Shown here: in pieces, positions 1-7,743 of the stretch
Numbering within the stretch: the first letter of the stretch is position 1
Layout: every line of letters begins with the position of its first letter
Origin: Paenibacillus sp. Soil522
GTDB lineage: Bacteria; Bacillota; Bacilli; Paenibacillales; Paenibacillaceae
NCBI RefSeq assembly: GCF_001428245.1
Contig: NZ_LMRV01000001.1
Coordinates: 116,560 to 180,559 of the forward strand
Reading direction: 5' to 3'
DNA: 64,000 nucleotides
Notes under the pieces: model-generated
What the model was told of the DNA's origin: nothing
Database searches by the model: none
What the model saw: the letters and a program-made list of their open reading frames with translations, nothing else
Position numbers and translations under genes: made by a program

Positions 1-345
1 GATAACGTCCAGTCAGCGCGAGCTGAAGGATAGTGCCACAGAAATGGACCGCCGATGGCCGGCTTTTAGCCGGCACAGGTAAGGGTGGAACCGTGGTGTA
101 AGAGACCACGAGGAGCATAGGTGACTATGTTCCTGGTAAACCCCATCTGGAGCAAGACCGAGAGGACGCCGCAGCTTTACGCTGCAGCCTTAGCCTGAGG
201 CGCGTCCGGGTTGGTTGCTGGAGCCGTACAGTAATGTGCGGCCTAGATAGATGATTGTCGCTTCCTCGTGGGAGGGTCGTTCCCGTTTGAACCACTAGAA
301 GTACAGAACCCGGCTTACGACAAACTTTCCGTACGACTTTACACA
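1..345 (+). ncRNA. rnpB: RNase P RNA (type B), 3' part
   Basis: Catalytic RNA of ribonuclease P, which removes 5' leaders from precursor tRNAs. The conserved blocks are visible in order: the GTGCCACAGAAA element near 30-45, TAAGGGTGGAACC near 80, GGTAAACCCCATC near 135, the AGATAGATGATTG block near 246-258, and the 3' closing segment ACAGAACCCGGCTTACGA near 303-320. The 5' part, including the GAGGAAAGTCC element, lies outside the window. The exact 3' end is not visible; I place it just before the terminator hairpin. The 75-codon frame on the opposite strand here is not a gene. Confidence 0.95.
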
Positions 346-351
346 TAAGCA

Positions 352-385
352 AAGAGCACCCTTCGCTTGCGAAGGGTGCTTTATT
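352..385 (+). terminator. Rho-independent terminator of rnpB
   Basis: A perfect 12-bp stem, AGCACCCTTCGC (355-366) pairing with GCGAAGGGTGCT (369-380), is followed by TTATT and preceded by an A-run. It ends rnpB. It can also act for the convergent protease gene, whose stop is at 400-402. Confidence 0.85.
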
Positions 386-399
386 GTGTCAGCTGATAA

Positions 400-2247
400 T
401 TACTTTTCGTATTTGGACACGATGCGATCCAGCCTGCGTTTAACCTGATCCGGGTAGGTTTGCAGCGCGCCTCCAAATTTCGAAGCGGCTCGAAGAGCTT
501 TGTCGACATCAATTTCACCGTATCCGAAATAATCATCCTTGCCCTTAGCGCCCAAATCAATAGTCGATTTCCTCATAAGCTCCATAACCTCGACGTTGGA
601 AAGCTCAGGGTTGACGGAACGAATCAATCCGGCAAGCGCAGCGACATGCGGGCTCGCCATTGACGTTCCCGACAATGCTGCATACTGACTGCCAGGATAG
701 GTGCTGGCAATACTGTCTCCAGGGGCTGCGACGTCAATATAATCGCCGTAATTTGAGAAAGAAGCCTTTTCCTTATTGCTTTCCGTTGCTGCGACAGCGA
801 ATACTTCCGGATAAGCTGCAGGATAACCCGGCCGATCCGTATTATCATTGCCGCTGGCTGCGATCATGACTACGTCACGATCATAAGCATACTTAATCGC
901 ATCATGAAGGAAGTCAGCCTGCGCGTAGTTGCCTAAACTCATGTTAATGACTTTCGCGCCGTGATCAACGGCCCAAATAATGCCTTGAGCAACGGAATAG
1001 GTAGAGCCGGCGCCGCTGCTGTCCAGCACTTTAACAGGCATAATTTTGTTATACCAAGATATGCCGGCTACGCCTTCACTATTGTTGACTGTTGCGCCGA
1101 TGATCCCAGAGACATGTGTTCCATGACCGACATCGTCATCCGGATCAGTATCTTCATTTACAATGTTAATGCCTTGTATTAGTTTTCCTTTTAAATCCGG
1201 GTGATTGCTTTGTACGCCAGTATCAAGCACCGCGATAATGACTTTGCCGTCTCCTTTGGATACGGTCCAGCCCTTCTCTGTTTCGATGGACGGTAAATTC
1301 CATTGATATTCCGAGTAAAGAGCATCGTTTGGAACGATGGAATTCGCAGTTTCATTCGTCAAGTATAAGTAATGCGGTTCTGTGTATTCCGTATTCCATG
1401 TTTGCTTGAAATATTGAACAAGCTGATCCGTTTCGATGTTTTTGGAGCGGAAGACGAACGTGTCCCCGATATGTTTAACCGATTCCGCATTGATATCTCG
1501 TTTTACGCGATTCAGCTCAGCACCGGAGAGCGGCTTGGCGAAATGGACAACGACATCGCGAACATGATAGTGGCTTGCGTTGCCGTTGTCTTCGCCGCTG
1601 CGGACAGCCATATCGGTCGTTGAATTAGGCTTTACGGATTCTATTTTGTAATTCCCCTCTGCCGGATAAGGGATTAACCGAAGATTACGCATTTGGTGCT
1701 TTTCAACAGATTTTAAAATATCTTGTTTAATAACACCGACAACGCCGATACTGAGATGCTTGGAATCAGGTACGCCAAGCACCATGTAGCGGCTGCCATC
1801 CTTCGCTGTGAAGGCAGGGGATTCAAATTTGGCACCCTTGCTAACTTGGGCTTTGGCATCTGCGACATATGATTCGGCTTGCCGGTTCTTTGTTTGCGGC
1901 AGAGTGCCGCGGTTAACGCTCCGTTTGCCCGATATCCAGCTAATGTAGGTCATGTGCATATGCTCATGCATCAAATGTTTAATTTGCTGAACAGCTTCTG
2001 TTTTGGAGCCCCCGCTTGCGCTCATCAGCTGTTGAAAGTCCTTGGAGCATTCTGCCTGGCATAGCATGGCAGTTGCTTTCATATCATTTTGCAAGGCAGC
2101 CATTTTGAGCGTATGTTCCCGCTTAGCTGAGAAGCTTGACGTTTGCGGCGTATTTTTGATGTCTTTTGGTGTGAATATAGGCGTCGTAGGTATAAGCAGG
2201 GCGGCTAAGGCTAAAATTGTAAGGGCACCAATCCATTTTCTCGGCAT
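400..2247 (-). CDS. Secreted S8 family serine protease (subtilase)
   Basis: A 615-residue subtilisin-type endopeptidase that is probably exported. The N-terminus (residues 1-25) has a positively charged start and a hydrophobic segment typical of a Sec signal or anchor. A long propeptide-like region follows to about residue 300; its end, with HVRDVVVHF and EYTEPHYLY, resembles the fervidolysin-type prodomain. The catalytic domain (about 315-595) has the triad D342 (AVLDTGV), H375 (GHGTHVSG) and S529 (GTSMASPH), with the oxyanion Asn in ASGND. I chose the start at 2247 because GGAGG lies 8 bases upstream; the upstream in-frame ATG at 2262 overlaps that ribosome binding site. The gene stands alone and converges on rnpB. 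Substrate is unknown. Confidence 0.93.
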   Translation of the reverse strand: MPRKWIGALTILALAALLIPTTPIFTPKDIKNTPQTSSFSAKREHTLKMAALQNDMKATAMLCQAECSKDFQQLMSASGGSKTEAVQQIKHLMHEHMHMTYISWISGKRSVNRGTLPQTKNRQAESYVADAKAQVSKGAKFESPAFTAKDGSRYMVLGVPDSKHLSIGVVGVIKQDILKSVEKHQMRNLRLIPYPAEGNYKIESVKPNSTTDMAVRSGEDNGNASHYHVRDVVVHFAKPLSGAELNRVKRDINAESVKHIGDTFVFRSKNIETDQLVQYFKQTWNTEYTEPHYLYLTNETANSIVPNDALYSEYQWNLPSIETEKGWTVSKGDGKVIIAVLDTGVQSNHPDLKGKLIQGINIVNEDTDPDDDVGHGTHVSGIIGATVNNSEGVAGISWYNKIMPVKVLDSSGAGSTYSVAQGIIWAVDHGAKVINMSLGNYAQADFLHDAIKYAYDRDVVMIAASGNDNTDRPGYPAAYPEVFAVAATESNKEKASFSNYGDYIDVAAPGDSIASTYPGSQYAALSGTSMASPHVAALAGLIRSVNPELSNVEVMELMRKSTIDLGAKGKDDYFGYGEIDVDKALRAASKFGGALQTYPDQVKRRLDRIVSKYEK

Positions 2248-2345
2248 GCTTGAAACCTCCATTGATCGTTCTAATTAGAGCTAAGTCTAATCTATAGAAT
2301 CGGATTTTAACGCAGAAAATATGCGACCAAAAGAGTTAAACGCCA

Positions 2346-2372
2346 GTACCACTTCATTGTAATTTGTGGTAC
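2346..2372. promoter_or_regulatory. Inverted repeat GTACCAC-N13-GTGGTAC
   Basis: A perfect 7-bp inverted repeat (2346-2352 and 2366-2372) with a 13-base spacer lies in the divergent region between the protease and ypuI, 58 bases before the ypuI start. A GATAAT -10-like hexamer begins at 2373. It could be a regulator binding site or an mRNA 5' hairpin. No known regulator is assigned. Confidence 0.4.
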
Positions 2373-2429
2373 GATAATGATGATTGTAGTTTTTACGTGT
2401 GTTTGGATTATGAAAGGGGAATTACCTAT

Positions 2430-2930
2430 ATGCCAACTGCTAACGTCAAAGAGCTTACTGAATCAACCCGCACTAAGCTAAAGGACGCGGTAAGTCAACT
2501 CGAACCGTTTCTGAATAACAATGCTTTGATTCAATTAACCGGAGAGGATAATGGCGAAGAAGCCCAAACTTTTTACAAAGGCCTGTTATCTGATTTGAGA
2601 CATTTATTGGTGTTTTCTGAAGTCTCGGTTGAAAAGCTGGGAGTATTGCTCAGAAGGCCCAATTTCGATACGGATTATGCGGAACGCGTGCTGTATGAAG
2701 TTTACCATCATTGCGTAAGCGCGTTTTTCTATCCAAAGAATGAATGCTATTCCGAAGATGGCCGTTATGCATATACCGGTCAGGATGCGATTCGATTCCG
2801 TTTCAAGCCAAACCGTGATTCACGTGATATCGTACTTAACGTTTCAAAAATTTTCGAGGAGCTGCGTGACGAATTGGCCTACTACGAAAATGACTACATG
2901 ACACAGCGTCGCATGCAAGGACAAAAATAA
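2430..2930 (+). CDS. ypuI: YpuI family protein (DUF3907)
   Basis: A 166-residue cytosolic protein matching the B. subtilis YpuI family. Shared features are a helical N-terminal half (FYKGLLSDLRHLLVFSE), the central VYHHCVSAFFYPKNECYSEDGR segment, the AYTG motif before IRFRF, and the C-terminal ELAYYENDY motif. Its biochemical function is not known. The start is placed at 2430 because AAAGGGG precedes it; an upstream in-frame start at 2364 has no good ribosome binding site and would run through the promoter region. No signal peptide or membrane segment is visible. A terminator hairpin follows the stop within ten bases. Confidence 0.85.
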   Translation: MPTANVKELTESTRTKLKDAVSQLEPFLNNNALIQLTGEDNGEEAQTFYKGLLSDLRHLLVFSEVSVEKLGVLLRRPNFDTDYAERVLYEVYHHCVSAFFYPKNECYSEDGRYAYTGQDAIRFRFKPNRDSRDIVLNVSKIFEELRDELAYYENDYMTQRRMQGQK

Positions 2931-2939
2931 GGCAGAATG

Positions 2940-2984
2940 AATCACCTCCTGTCAGGGAAACTTGATAGTGGAGGTGATTTTTTT
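2940..2984 (+). terminator. Terminator hairpin that contains the next gene's ribosome binding site
   Basis: A perfect 10-bp stem, AATCACCTCC (2940-2949) with GGAGGTGATT (2970-2979), has a 20-base loop and ends in seven Ts (2978-2984). It is an intrinsic terminator by form. The 3' arm GGAGGTGATT is also the Shine-Dalgarno of the DUF1540 gene that begins at 2985. Read-through RNA would hide this site. See findings. Confidence 0.75.
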
Positions 2985-3197
2985 ATGCCAAATGGCGTGG
3001 CCTGTAGTGTAGCTAACTGCAGCTTCTGGAAGGAAGGCAATAACTGCGGCGCAAGTGAAATCCAAATTGAAATTGATCAGCATGCAAGTGCTAATTTCAA
3101 TGAAGAATTTGCTGCAGATGATCTAGGCTTATTCCATCAGGACCAAGCAAAGACATCCAAGGTAACATGCTGCCAGACCTTTAAACCGAAGGAGTGA
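2985..3197 (+). CDS. DUF1540 domain-containing cysteine-rich protein
   Basis: A 70-residue protein with the DUF1540 signature: an N-terminal GVACSVANCSFWKEGNNCGA cysteine cluster and a late TCCQTF pair. These cysteines probably bind a metal, as expected for this small family common in Clostridia and Bacillales; the role is unknown. The start is fixed by the GGAGGTGATT site 6 to 15 bases upstream. A start at 2937 would place the ribosome binding site inside the gene. The stop overlaps the Shine-Dalgarno of the next gene, so 2985-3617 is probably translated from one message. Confidence 0.85.
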   Translation: MPNGVACSVANCSFWKEGNNCGASEIQIEIDQHASANFNEEFAADDLGLFHQDQAKTSKVTCCQTFKPKE

Positions 3198-3203
3198 TGG
3201 TCG

Positions 3204-3617
3204 ATGGGAAATTATGAAGACGATTATAAACAATTGTTGGATGAACGAGATCGATCAGTACATGCAAGCCATCCAGTTGTGGGGAAGGACGACTTGCTAG
3301 ACGTAAATGAAGAAATGGCTGCTGATTTTGCAATCAGCAATCCAGTTGTTGCGGAGCGGGGAGAGGAACGGCACGTGGAACGAGCGGAGCGGACAGAAGC
3401 ACGTTCGGGCGGCTACGCGCTCGGCTGGGTTTCGCTTGTATTTGCAATTGCGTCATGGTTTATATGGCCGTTGTTGCTTGGAGCTACAGCTGCAGTGCTT
3501 GGCTTCATCGCTTACCGGCAAGGCGCACGCGGGCTCGGCGGTTGGTCTATGGCGATCGGGATTATTGCAATGGCATTAAATTTAATTATCGTGCCCTTTT
3601 ACTATGCTGTAACCTAA
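3204..3617 (+). CDS. Small membrane protein, DUF4190-like
   Basis: A 137-residue protein. The N-terminal 70 residues are charged and soluble, with an acidic stretch and two copies of a short PVV motif. Two membrane spans follow, roughly 74-98 (LGWVSLVFAIASWFIWPLLLG) and 112-134, separated by FIAYRQGARGLGGWSMAIG. That glycine-rich linker between two helices is typical of DUF4190-type proteins, whose function is unknown. GGAG at 3191 lies 9 bases before the ATG and overlaps the end of the DUF1540 gene. Confidence 0.75.
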   Translation: MGNYEDDYKQLLDERDRSVHASHPVVGKDDLLDVNEEMAADFAISNPVVAERGEERHVERAERTEARSGGYALGWVSLVFAIASWFIWPLLLGATAAVLGFIAYRQGARGLGGWSMAIGIIAMALNLIIVPFYYAVT

Positions 3618-3621
3618 ACGC

Positions 3622-3666
3622 AGAAGAAGCTCCATCCCGGGTATCGGGCTGGAGCTTCTTCTTATT
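3622..3666. terminator. Bidirectional terminator between convergent genes
   Basis: An 18-bp stem with one mismatch (3622-3639 with 3645-3662, containing GAAGCTCC and GGAGCTTC) and a 5-base loop is followed by TTATTT. It ends the DUF1540/DUF4190 transcript. It also overlaps the stop codon of the convergent alarmone synthetase gene. Confidence 0.8.
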
Positions 3667-4291
3667 TCAGGGCTTGCTCGCGATGCTTTTGTACTTCTAC
3701 GTTCAAAGCAAGCATTTGCCTGTCGAGCAAATGGATCATATCGGCAGAGTCTTTAAGCTGCTCCTGAATATGTGGCGGAATTTGTTCATTGAATTTATAA
3801 TAGATCTTATGCTCCAGGCTTGCCCAGAAATCCATGGCGGTCGTCCGGATTTGAATTTCTACAAGGACATTCTCCGTTCGATCCGTAAGGAAAACAGGTA
3901 TTTCGATTAACAAATGAATGCTTTGGTAGCCATTAGGCTTTGGATTGATTACGTAGTCCTTGATCTCAACGACCCGGACATCGCTTTGCTTGCTGATCAT
4001 ATCTACGATTTGATAAATATCGGTGGAGAAGGAACAAATGATGCGAACGCCGGCTATATCACGAATATGCTCTTTTGCATCCTCAAGTGTTATATCGAGT
4101 CCCTTGCGCTGCAGCTTCTTCATAACGCTCTCCGGCGCTTTTATTCGGGTTTTCATATGCTCGATTGGATTATAGTCGTGAATAAATTGAAATTCTTCAT
4201 TTAAAATGTTAAGTTTCGTTTCGACGGCATCAAGAGCAAATTTATAAGTTAAAAAAAAATGAGCCCATTGCTTTAGTTGGTTAGTTTTCAT
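3662..4291 (-). CDS. relP: Small alarmone synthetase (GTP pyrophosphokinase), YwaC/RelP type
   Basis: A 209-residue (p)ppGpp synthetase with only the RelA/SpoT synthetase domain and no hydrolase or regulatory domains. It transfers pyrophosphate from ATP to GDP or GTP in the stress response. Key segments are NPIEHMKTRIK, DIAGVRIICSF, PKPNGYQSIHL, VEIQIRT and MDFWASLEHKIYYK. The N-terminal YKFALDAVETK and the MKTRIKAPESVMKKL stretch match B. subtilis YwaC (SasA/RelP) better than YjbM (SasB/RelQ). The start at 4291 has AGGAGTG about 11 bases upstream; the longer frame to 4474 has no ribosome binding site. It is divergent from the ABC ATPase gene. Confidence 0.9.
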   Translation of the reverse strand: MKTNQLKQWAHFFLTYKFALDAVETKLNILNEEFQFIHDYNPIEHMKTRIKAPESVMKKLQRKGLDITLEDAKEHIRDIAGVRIICSFSTDIYQIVDMISKQSDVRVVEIKDYVINPKPNGYQSIHLLIEIPVFLTDRTENVLVEIQIRTTAMDFWASLEHKIYYKFNEQIPPHIQEQLKDSADMIHLLDRQMLALNVEVQKHREQALK

Positions 4292-4446
4292 GTGCAGATC
4301 ACTCCTGAAATAACAAATATGCATAAATGTAATGGTCAGATGAGACGGTTTCGGAATGTAAAAGGTTGTACTATTATAATGGTCGATATTATATGCCAAG
4401 TCAAATTTGTGAAAATGATAAATGTCAACGGACGGGAGAGTTAAAG

Positions 4447-5235
4447 ATGGTGATAGACATCCATAACGTTTCATGGAATCGAAATCATAAATTGATATTG
4501 CAAAATATGAACTGGACGGTAAAAGAAGGGGAGCATTGGTGTCTGCTTGGGTTAAACGGCTCAGGAAAAACGACGCTTCTGAATATGATCAATGGTTACA
4601 TATGGCCGACCGAAGGCAGCATGTCAGTGCTTGGCAAAACCTTCGGCGAATATGATTTGCGCGAGCTTCGCAAAAGCATCGGCTGGGTCAGCACATCGCT
4701 GCAGCAGAAGCTGTACGGCAGTGAAACCGCATTGAAGATTGTGCTTAGCGGTAAATTTGCAACCATTGGGCTTTATGACCAGACTGATACCAAGGATTTA
4801 GGCCGCGCTGAAGCGTTGATGAAATTGCTTGGCTGTACAGCCTTAATGGAACGTACTTATGATACCCTTTCTCAGGGAGAACGGCAGCGGGTACTCATTG
4901 CAAGGGCGCTAATGGCATCGCCTAAGCTGCTTATTTTGGATGAGCCGTGCACAGGTCTTGATGTGTTTGCGCGCGAGCAATTGCTGCAGATGATCGGCAC
5001 CGTTGCGGCGGAGGAGAATGCTCCTACGATCATATATGTAACGCATCATGTCGAAGAAATTTTACCTTGCTTTACGAAGACGCTATTAATAAAGGAAGGG
5101 CAAGTTTTCGCTGCTAATCATACATCGGACGTGCTGACATCAGCTCTGATGAGCGATTTTTTTGAAGTGCCGGTTGAGCTTTTAAGGCGAGACGGGAGAA
5201 ACTGGCTGTCCGTAAAGGGGGCTTTATGGAATTAG
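4447..5235 (+). CDS. ABC transporter ATP-binding protein, YlmA-like
   Basis: A 262-residue ABC ATPase. It has Walker A GLNGSGKTTLLN, a Q-loop region, signature LSQGERQRV, Walker B LLILDEPC, D-loop TGLD and the H-loop histidine in VTHHVEE. The sequence resembles B. subtilis YlmA and ModF-like ATPases. The start at 4447 follows GGGAGAG. No canonical permease gene adjoins. The next gene overlaps it by 10 bases and begins with five predicted membrane spans, so the two products may work together. Substrate cannot be inferred. Confidence 0.88.
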   Translation: MVIDIHNVSWNRNHKLILQNMNWTVKEGEHWCLLGLNGSGKTTLLNMINGYIWPTEGSMSVLGKTFGEYDLRELRKSIGWVSTSLQQKLYGSETALKIVLSGKFATIGLYDQTDTKDLGRAEALMKLLGCTALMERTYDTLSQGERQRVLIARALMASPKLLILDEPCTGLDVFAREQLLQMIGTVAAEENAPTIIYVTHHVEEILPCFTKTLLIKEGQVFAANHTSDVLTSALMSDFFEVPVELLRRDGRNWLSVKGALWN

Positions 5236-7538
5236 CTTTACAAGAACTGGAGCAGCAGCTTCCTGAACCAAGCAGATGGAAAAAAATTAAAGCATGGTTT
5301 AGCAGCCGCTTTACAATCAGAAATGACCGGGATTATTTCGTATGGCGGGTCGCTGCCGGAAGCACCGCATTATTTGGTTCATTAGCGATGCTGGTTGCCG
5401 TACTGGGTATGCCGACCGGATTAGGTACTGCCGTAGATATTATTGTTTTTTTAACGCTTAATGCGACTGCTATGAGCATTGCTGCTATATTGTTATCATT
5501 CTTTTTTAGTCTCATTTATTTGCCCTTGCCTCGAAGATTTGCCGCTGTATGGTTGTATGTTACAATCGAGACTTATTTGATCTTCTATTATGCCGAGTTG
5601 GGTGTGCTTATGTCGATTGTTGGTTCGTTGGCGTTCACGCTTATTGGTGCCTTAGCCGGCAGTTTATTGGGCTGCTTATTAAAACTGAAAATAAAGCCGA
5701 GGAACAAGCTTATCCTTGTACTTGGGTTCTCAATTGCAGCAGCAGCGGCTTATGAGTTGGTTGACTGGCCTGGACCGGCCGTCGTACCGCAAAGAGAGGC
5801 GGCGCAGAACGAACTAACAGATGAAAGCACCGCTTCATTAAACTTACCTAATCCAGCTGAGCAGGGAAATTTCTCTTTTCAGGCTTTCACTTATGGGAGC
5901 GGGCAGGACAAGCATAGAGCGATTTTCGGAGATGAGGTGAATGTGAAATCCGCGTCAGCTGATGCGTCTGCCTATATTAAGAAATGGTCAAAACTCAAAA
6001 CCTGGTTTTGGGGGTTTGATGAGCATGCGCTGCCCTTAAATGGGCGCGTATGGATGCCACAAGGCCTCGGACCGTTTCCGATCGCATTAATTGTTCATGG
6101 GAATCATCTTATGGAGGACTATTCTGATGGCGGATACAGCTACCTGGGTGAACTGCTTGCGAGCAAAGGCATCATTGCGATCTCTATTGATGAAAATTTT
6201 CTTAACTACTCGGTTTGGTCGGGGATACCGAACGATGATATGAAGTTGCGGGCTTGGATGCTGCTCAAGCATTTAAAGCAAATCAAGCAGCTAAGCGAAG
6301 CGGCGGGTAATCCCTTTGCCGGGCGGGTTGATTTGAAGCATGTCGCTTTGATCGGCCATTCGCGCGGCGGGCAGGCCGTTGCCATGGCGGCGGATGCGGA
6401 ACGATGGTTTAAGGATGATAAAACTTTGGACAACCTAAACGACATTATCATCGAATCTGTTGTTGCGATTGCCCCAACCGATAAACAAGTTGACGATAAA
6501 TCGGCCCGCTTATCGGATGTAAATTACTTGACGCTTCAAGGAGCCAGAGATGCAGATGTAAACAATTTCTATGGTGACCGTCAGTTCATCAGAACGACGT
6601 TCAAGGAGCAATCTGAAAAATTTAAAGCAGCGTTATATATTGCGGATGCAAACCATAGTCAGTTCAATTCAGAATGGGGAAGGATGGACGAACGCCCGCC
6701 CGGCGGCTTGTTCCTAAACCGCAAACAACTGTTGGAGGCTGATGAGCAGCGCCAAATATCTAAGGTGTATGTGTCAGCTTTCCTGCAAGCAACCTTGCTT
6801 GGAAACGAGAAATATAAACCGTTGTTTAAGGATTATCGCTTAGGAAAGGCTTGGCTGCCAGACACATTGTATACGAATCGATATGAAGAATCGGCTTTTA
6901 CCGAAATTGCGCGCTACGACGATGGAAAACGCAAATCTGTGCTTAAGGATGGCGGTAAGGCCAGCGCTGCCGGTATGAAGTCATGGCAGATCGCCGCTGC
7001 AGAGGACCGCGACGGGAAAAACAAAGGAACAAAAGGAATCGAGCTGGAGTGGAAGGAACCTGGCGCAGAGTACGAGCTGGAGATTTCATCCGTTACGAGT
7101 GCGGAAGCGGATGGGCTAATGAAAGGAAATCTTGTGTTTTCTATGGTGAATCTGGAACGCGATCTAATCTCCCCTAAGGGAAGGGCAGAAACGGCAAACT
7201 CCGCTGCGGTGGAGACTGAACTGCCGCCGTTGCCAGCTGTAGAGATAGAGCTTACAACTACCCAGGGGGTCAGCAGGAAGCTGGAGCTTGCCGATATTAT
7301 GCCTGTTCCACCGTCCGTTTACACGGCGTTTATGAACTTGTCTTGGCTTGAAGAACGGATGAAGAAGGAAAAGTACAAGGAGTCTACAGAACCTGTATTT
7401 CAAACCTACATGCTGCCGCTTGAGCAGTTTGGCCCTGATAACAGGCCGATTACAGCCGGGGATATTAACCGGATTACGTTCCGGTTCGTCAATGGTCCCG
7501 GGAAAGTTATGCTCGATGATATTGGATTTATGCCATAA
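5226..7538 (+). CDS. Membrane-anchored alpha/beta hydrolase-like protein
   Basis: A 770-residue protein with three parts. Residues about 40-178 hold five hydrophobic segments, so it is a polytopic membrane protein. Residues about 270-540 look like an alpha/beta hydrolase: IVHGNH supplies an oxyanion-type turn, and GHSRGG puts the nucleophile at S379. A plausible acid is in APTD and a histidine is in DANHSQFN. The C-terminal part (about 580-770) looks beta-rich and ends in FVNGPGKVMLDDIGF, like a carbohydrate-binding or jelly-roll domain. AAAGGGGG precedes the ATG. Translational overlap with the ABC ATPase suggests a joint role. Substrate and reaction are unknown. Confidence 0.8.
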   Translation: MELALQELEQQLPEPSRWKKIKAWFSSRFTIRNDRDYFVWRVAAGSTALFGSLAMLVAVLGMPTGLGTAVDIIVFLTLNATAMSIAAILLSFFFSLIYLPLPRRFAAVWLYVTIETYLIFYYAELGVLMSIVGSLAFTLIGALAGSLLGCLLKLKIKPRNKLILVLGFSIAAAAAYELVDWPGPAVVPQREAAQNELTDESTASLNLPNPAEQGNFSFQAFTYGSGQDKHRAIFGDEVNVKSASADASAYIKKWSKLKTWFWGFDEHALPLNGRVWMPQGLGPFPIALIVHGNHLMEDYSDGGYSYLGELLASKGIIAISIDENFLNYSVWSGIPNDDMKLRAWMLLKHLKQIKQLSEAAGNPFAGRVDLKHVALIGHSRGGQAVAMAADAERWFKDDKTLDNLNDIIIESVVAIAPTDKQVDDKSARLSDVNYLTLQGARDADVNNFYGDRQFIRTTFKEQSEKFKAALYIADANHSQFNSEWGRMDERPPGGLFLNRKQLLEADEQRQISKVYVSAFLQATLLGNEKYKPLFKDYRLGKAWLPDTLYTNRYEESAFTEIARYDDGKRKSVLKDGGKASAAGMKSWQIAAAEDRDGKNKGTKGIELEWKEPGAEYELEISSVTSAEADGLMKGNLVFSMVNLERDLISPKGRAETANSAAVETELPPLPAVEIELTTTQGVSRKLELADIMPVPPSVYTAFMNLSWLEERMKKEKYKESTEPVFQTYMLPLEQFGPDNRPITAGDINRITFRFVNGPGKVMLDDIGFMP

Positions 7539-7544
7539 CAGTAT

Positions 7545-7585
7545 GCAAAAGCGGGATGCCTGATTGCAGGGAGTCCCGCTTTTGC
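7545..7585 (+). terminator. Terminator after the hydrolase gene
   Basis: A perfect 12-bp stem, GCAAAAGCGGGA (7545-7556) with TCCCGCTTTTGC (7574-7585), lies just after the stop codon. The T-run forms part of the 3' arm, so efficiency is uncertain. Confidence 0.7.
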
Positions 7586-7743
7586 ACCCTTCACAATAAA
7601 AAATATTCAAAAAATAGCTTTAAATATTTTGTTTTTCTTTACCGTCGTTTTATTTGGTGAGAAGAAGATGGTAGAATGGATGATGCCATTTTATAACATG
7701 GTATGTTTTTTTAATCTTTACTAATGAGTTAAGGAGTGATCTC

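Noticed and set aside
125..352. 75-codon frame on the minus strand over rnpB
   Set aside because: It is antisense to a clear RNase P RNA, with no ribosome binding site or protein-like composition.
3662..4291. Assignment of the alarmone synthetase as YjbM/RelQ
   Set aside because: YKFALDA, NPIEHMKTRIK and MDFWASLEHKIYYK fit YwaC/RelP better from memory of both sequences.
4375..4380. TATAAT upstream of the ABC ATPase gene
   Set aside because: A matching -35 hexamer is not visible at the correct distance, so I did not annotate it as a promoter.
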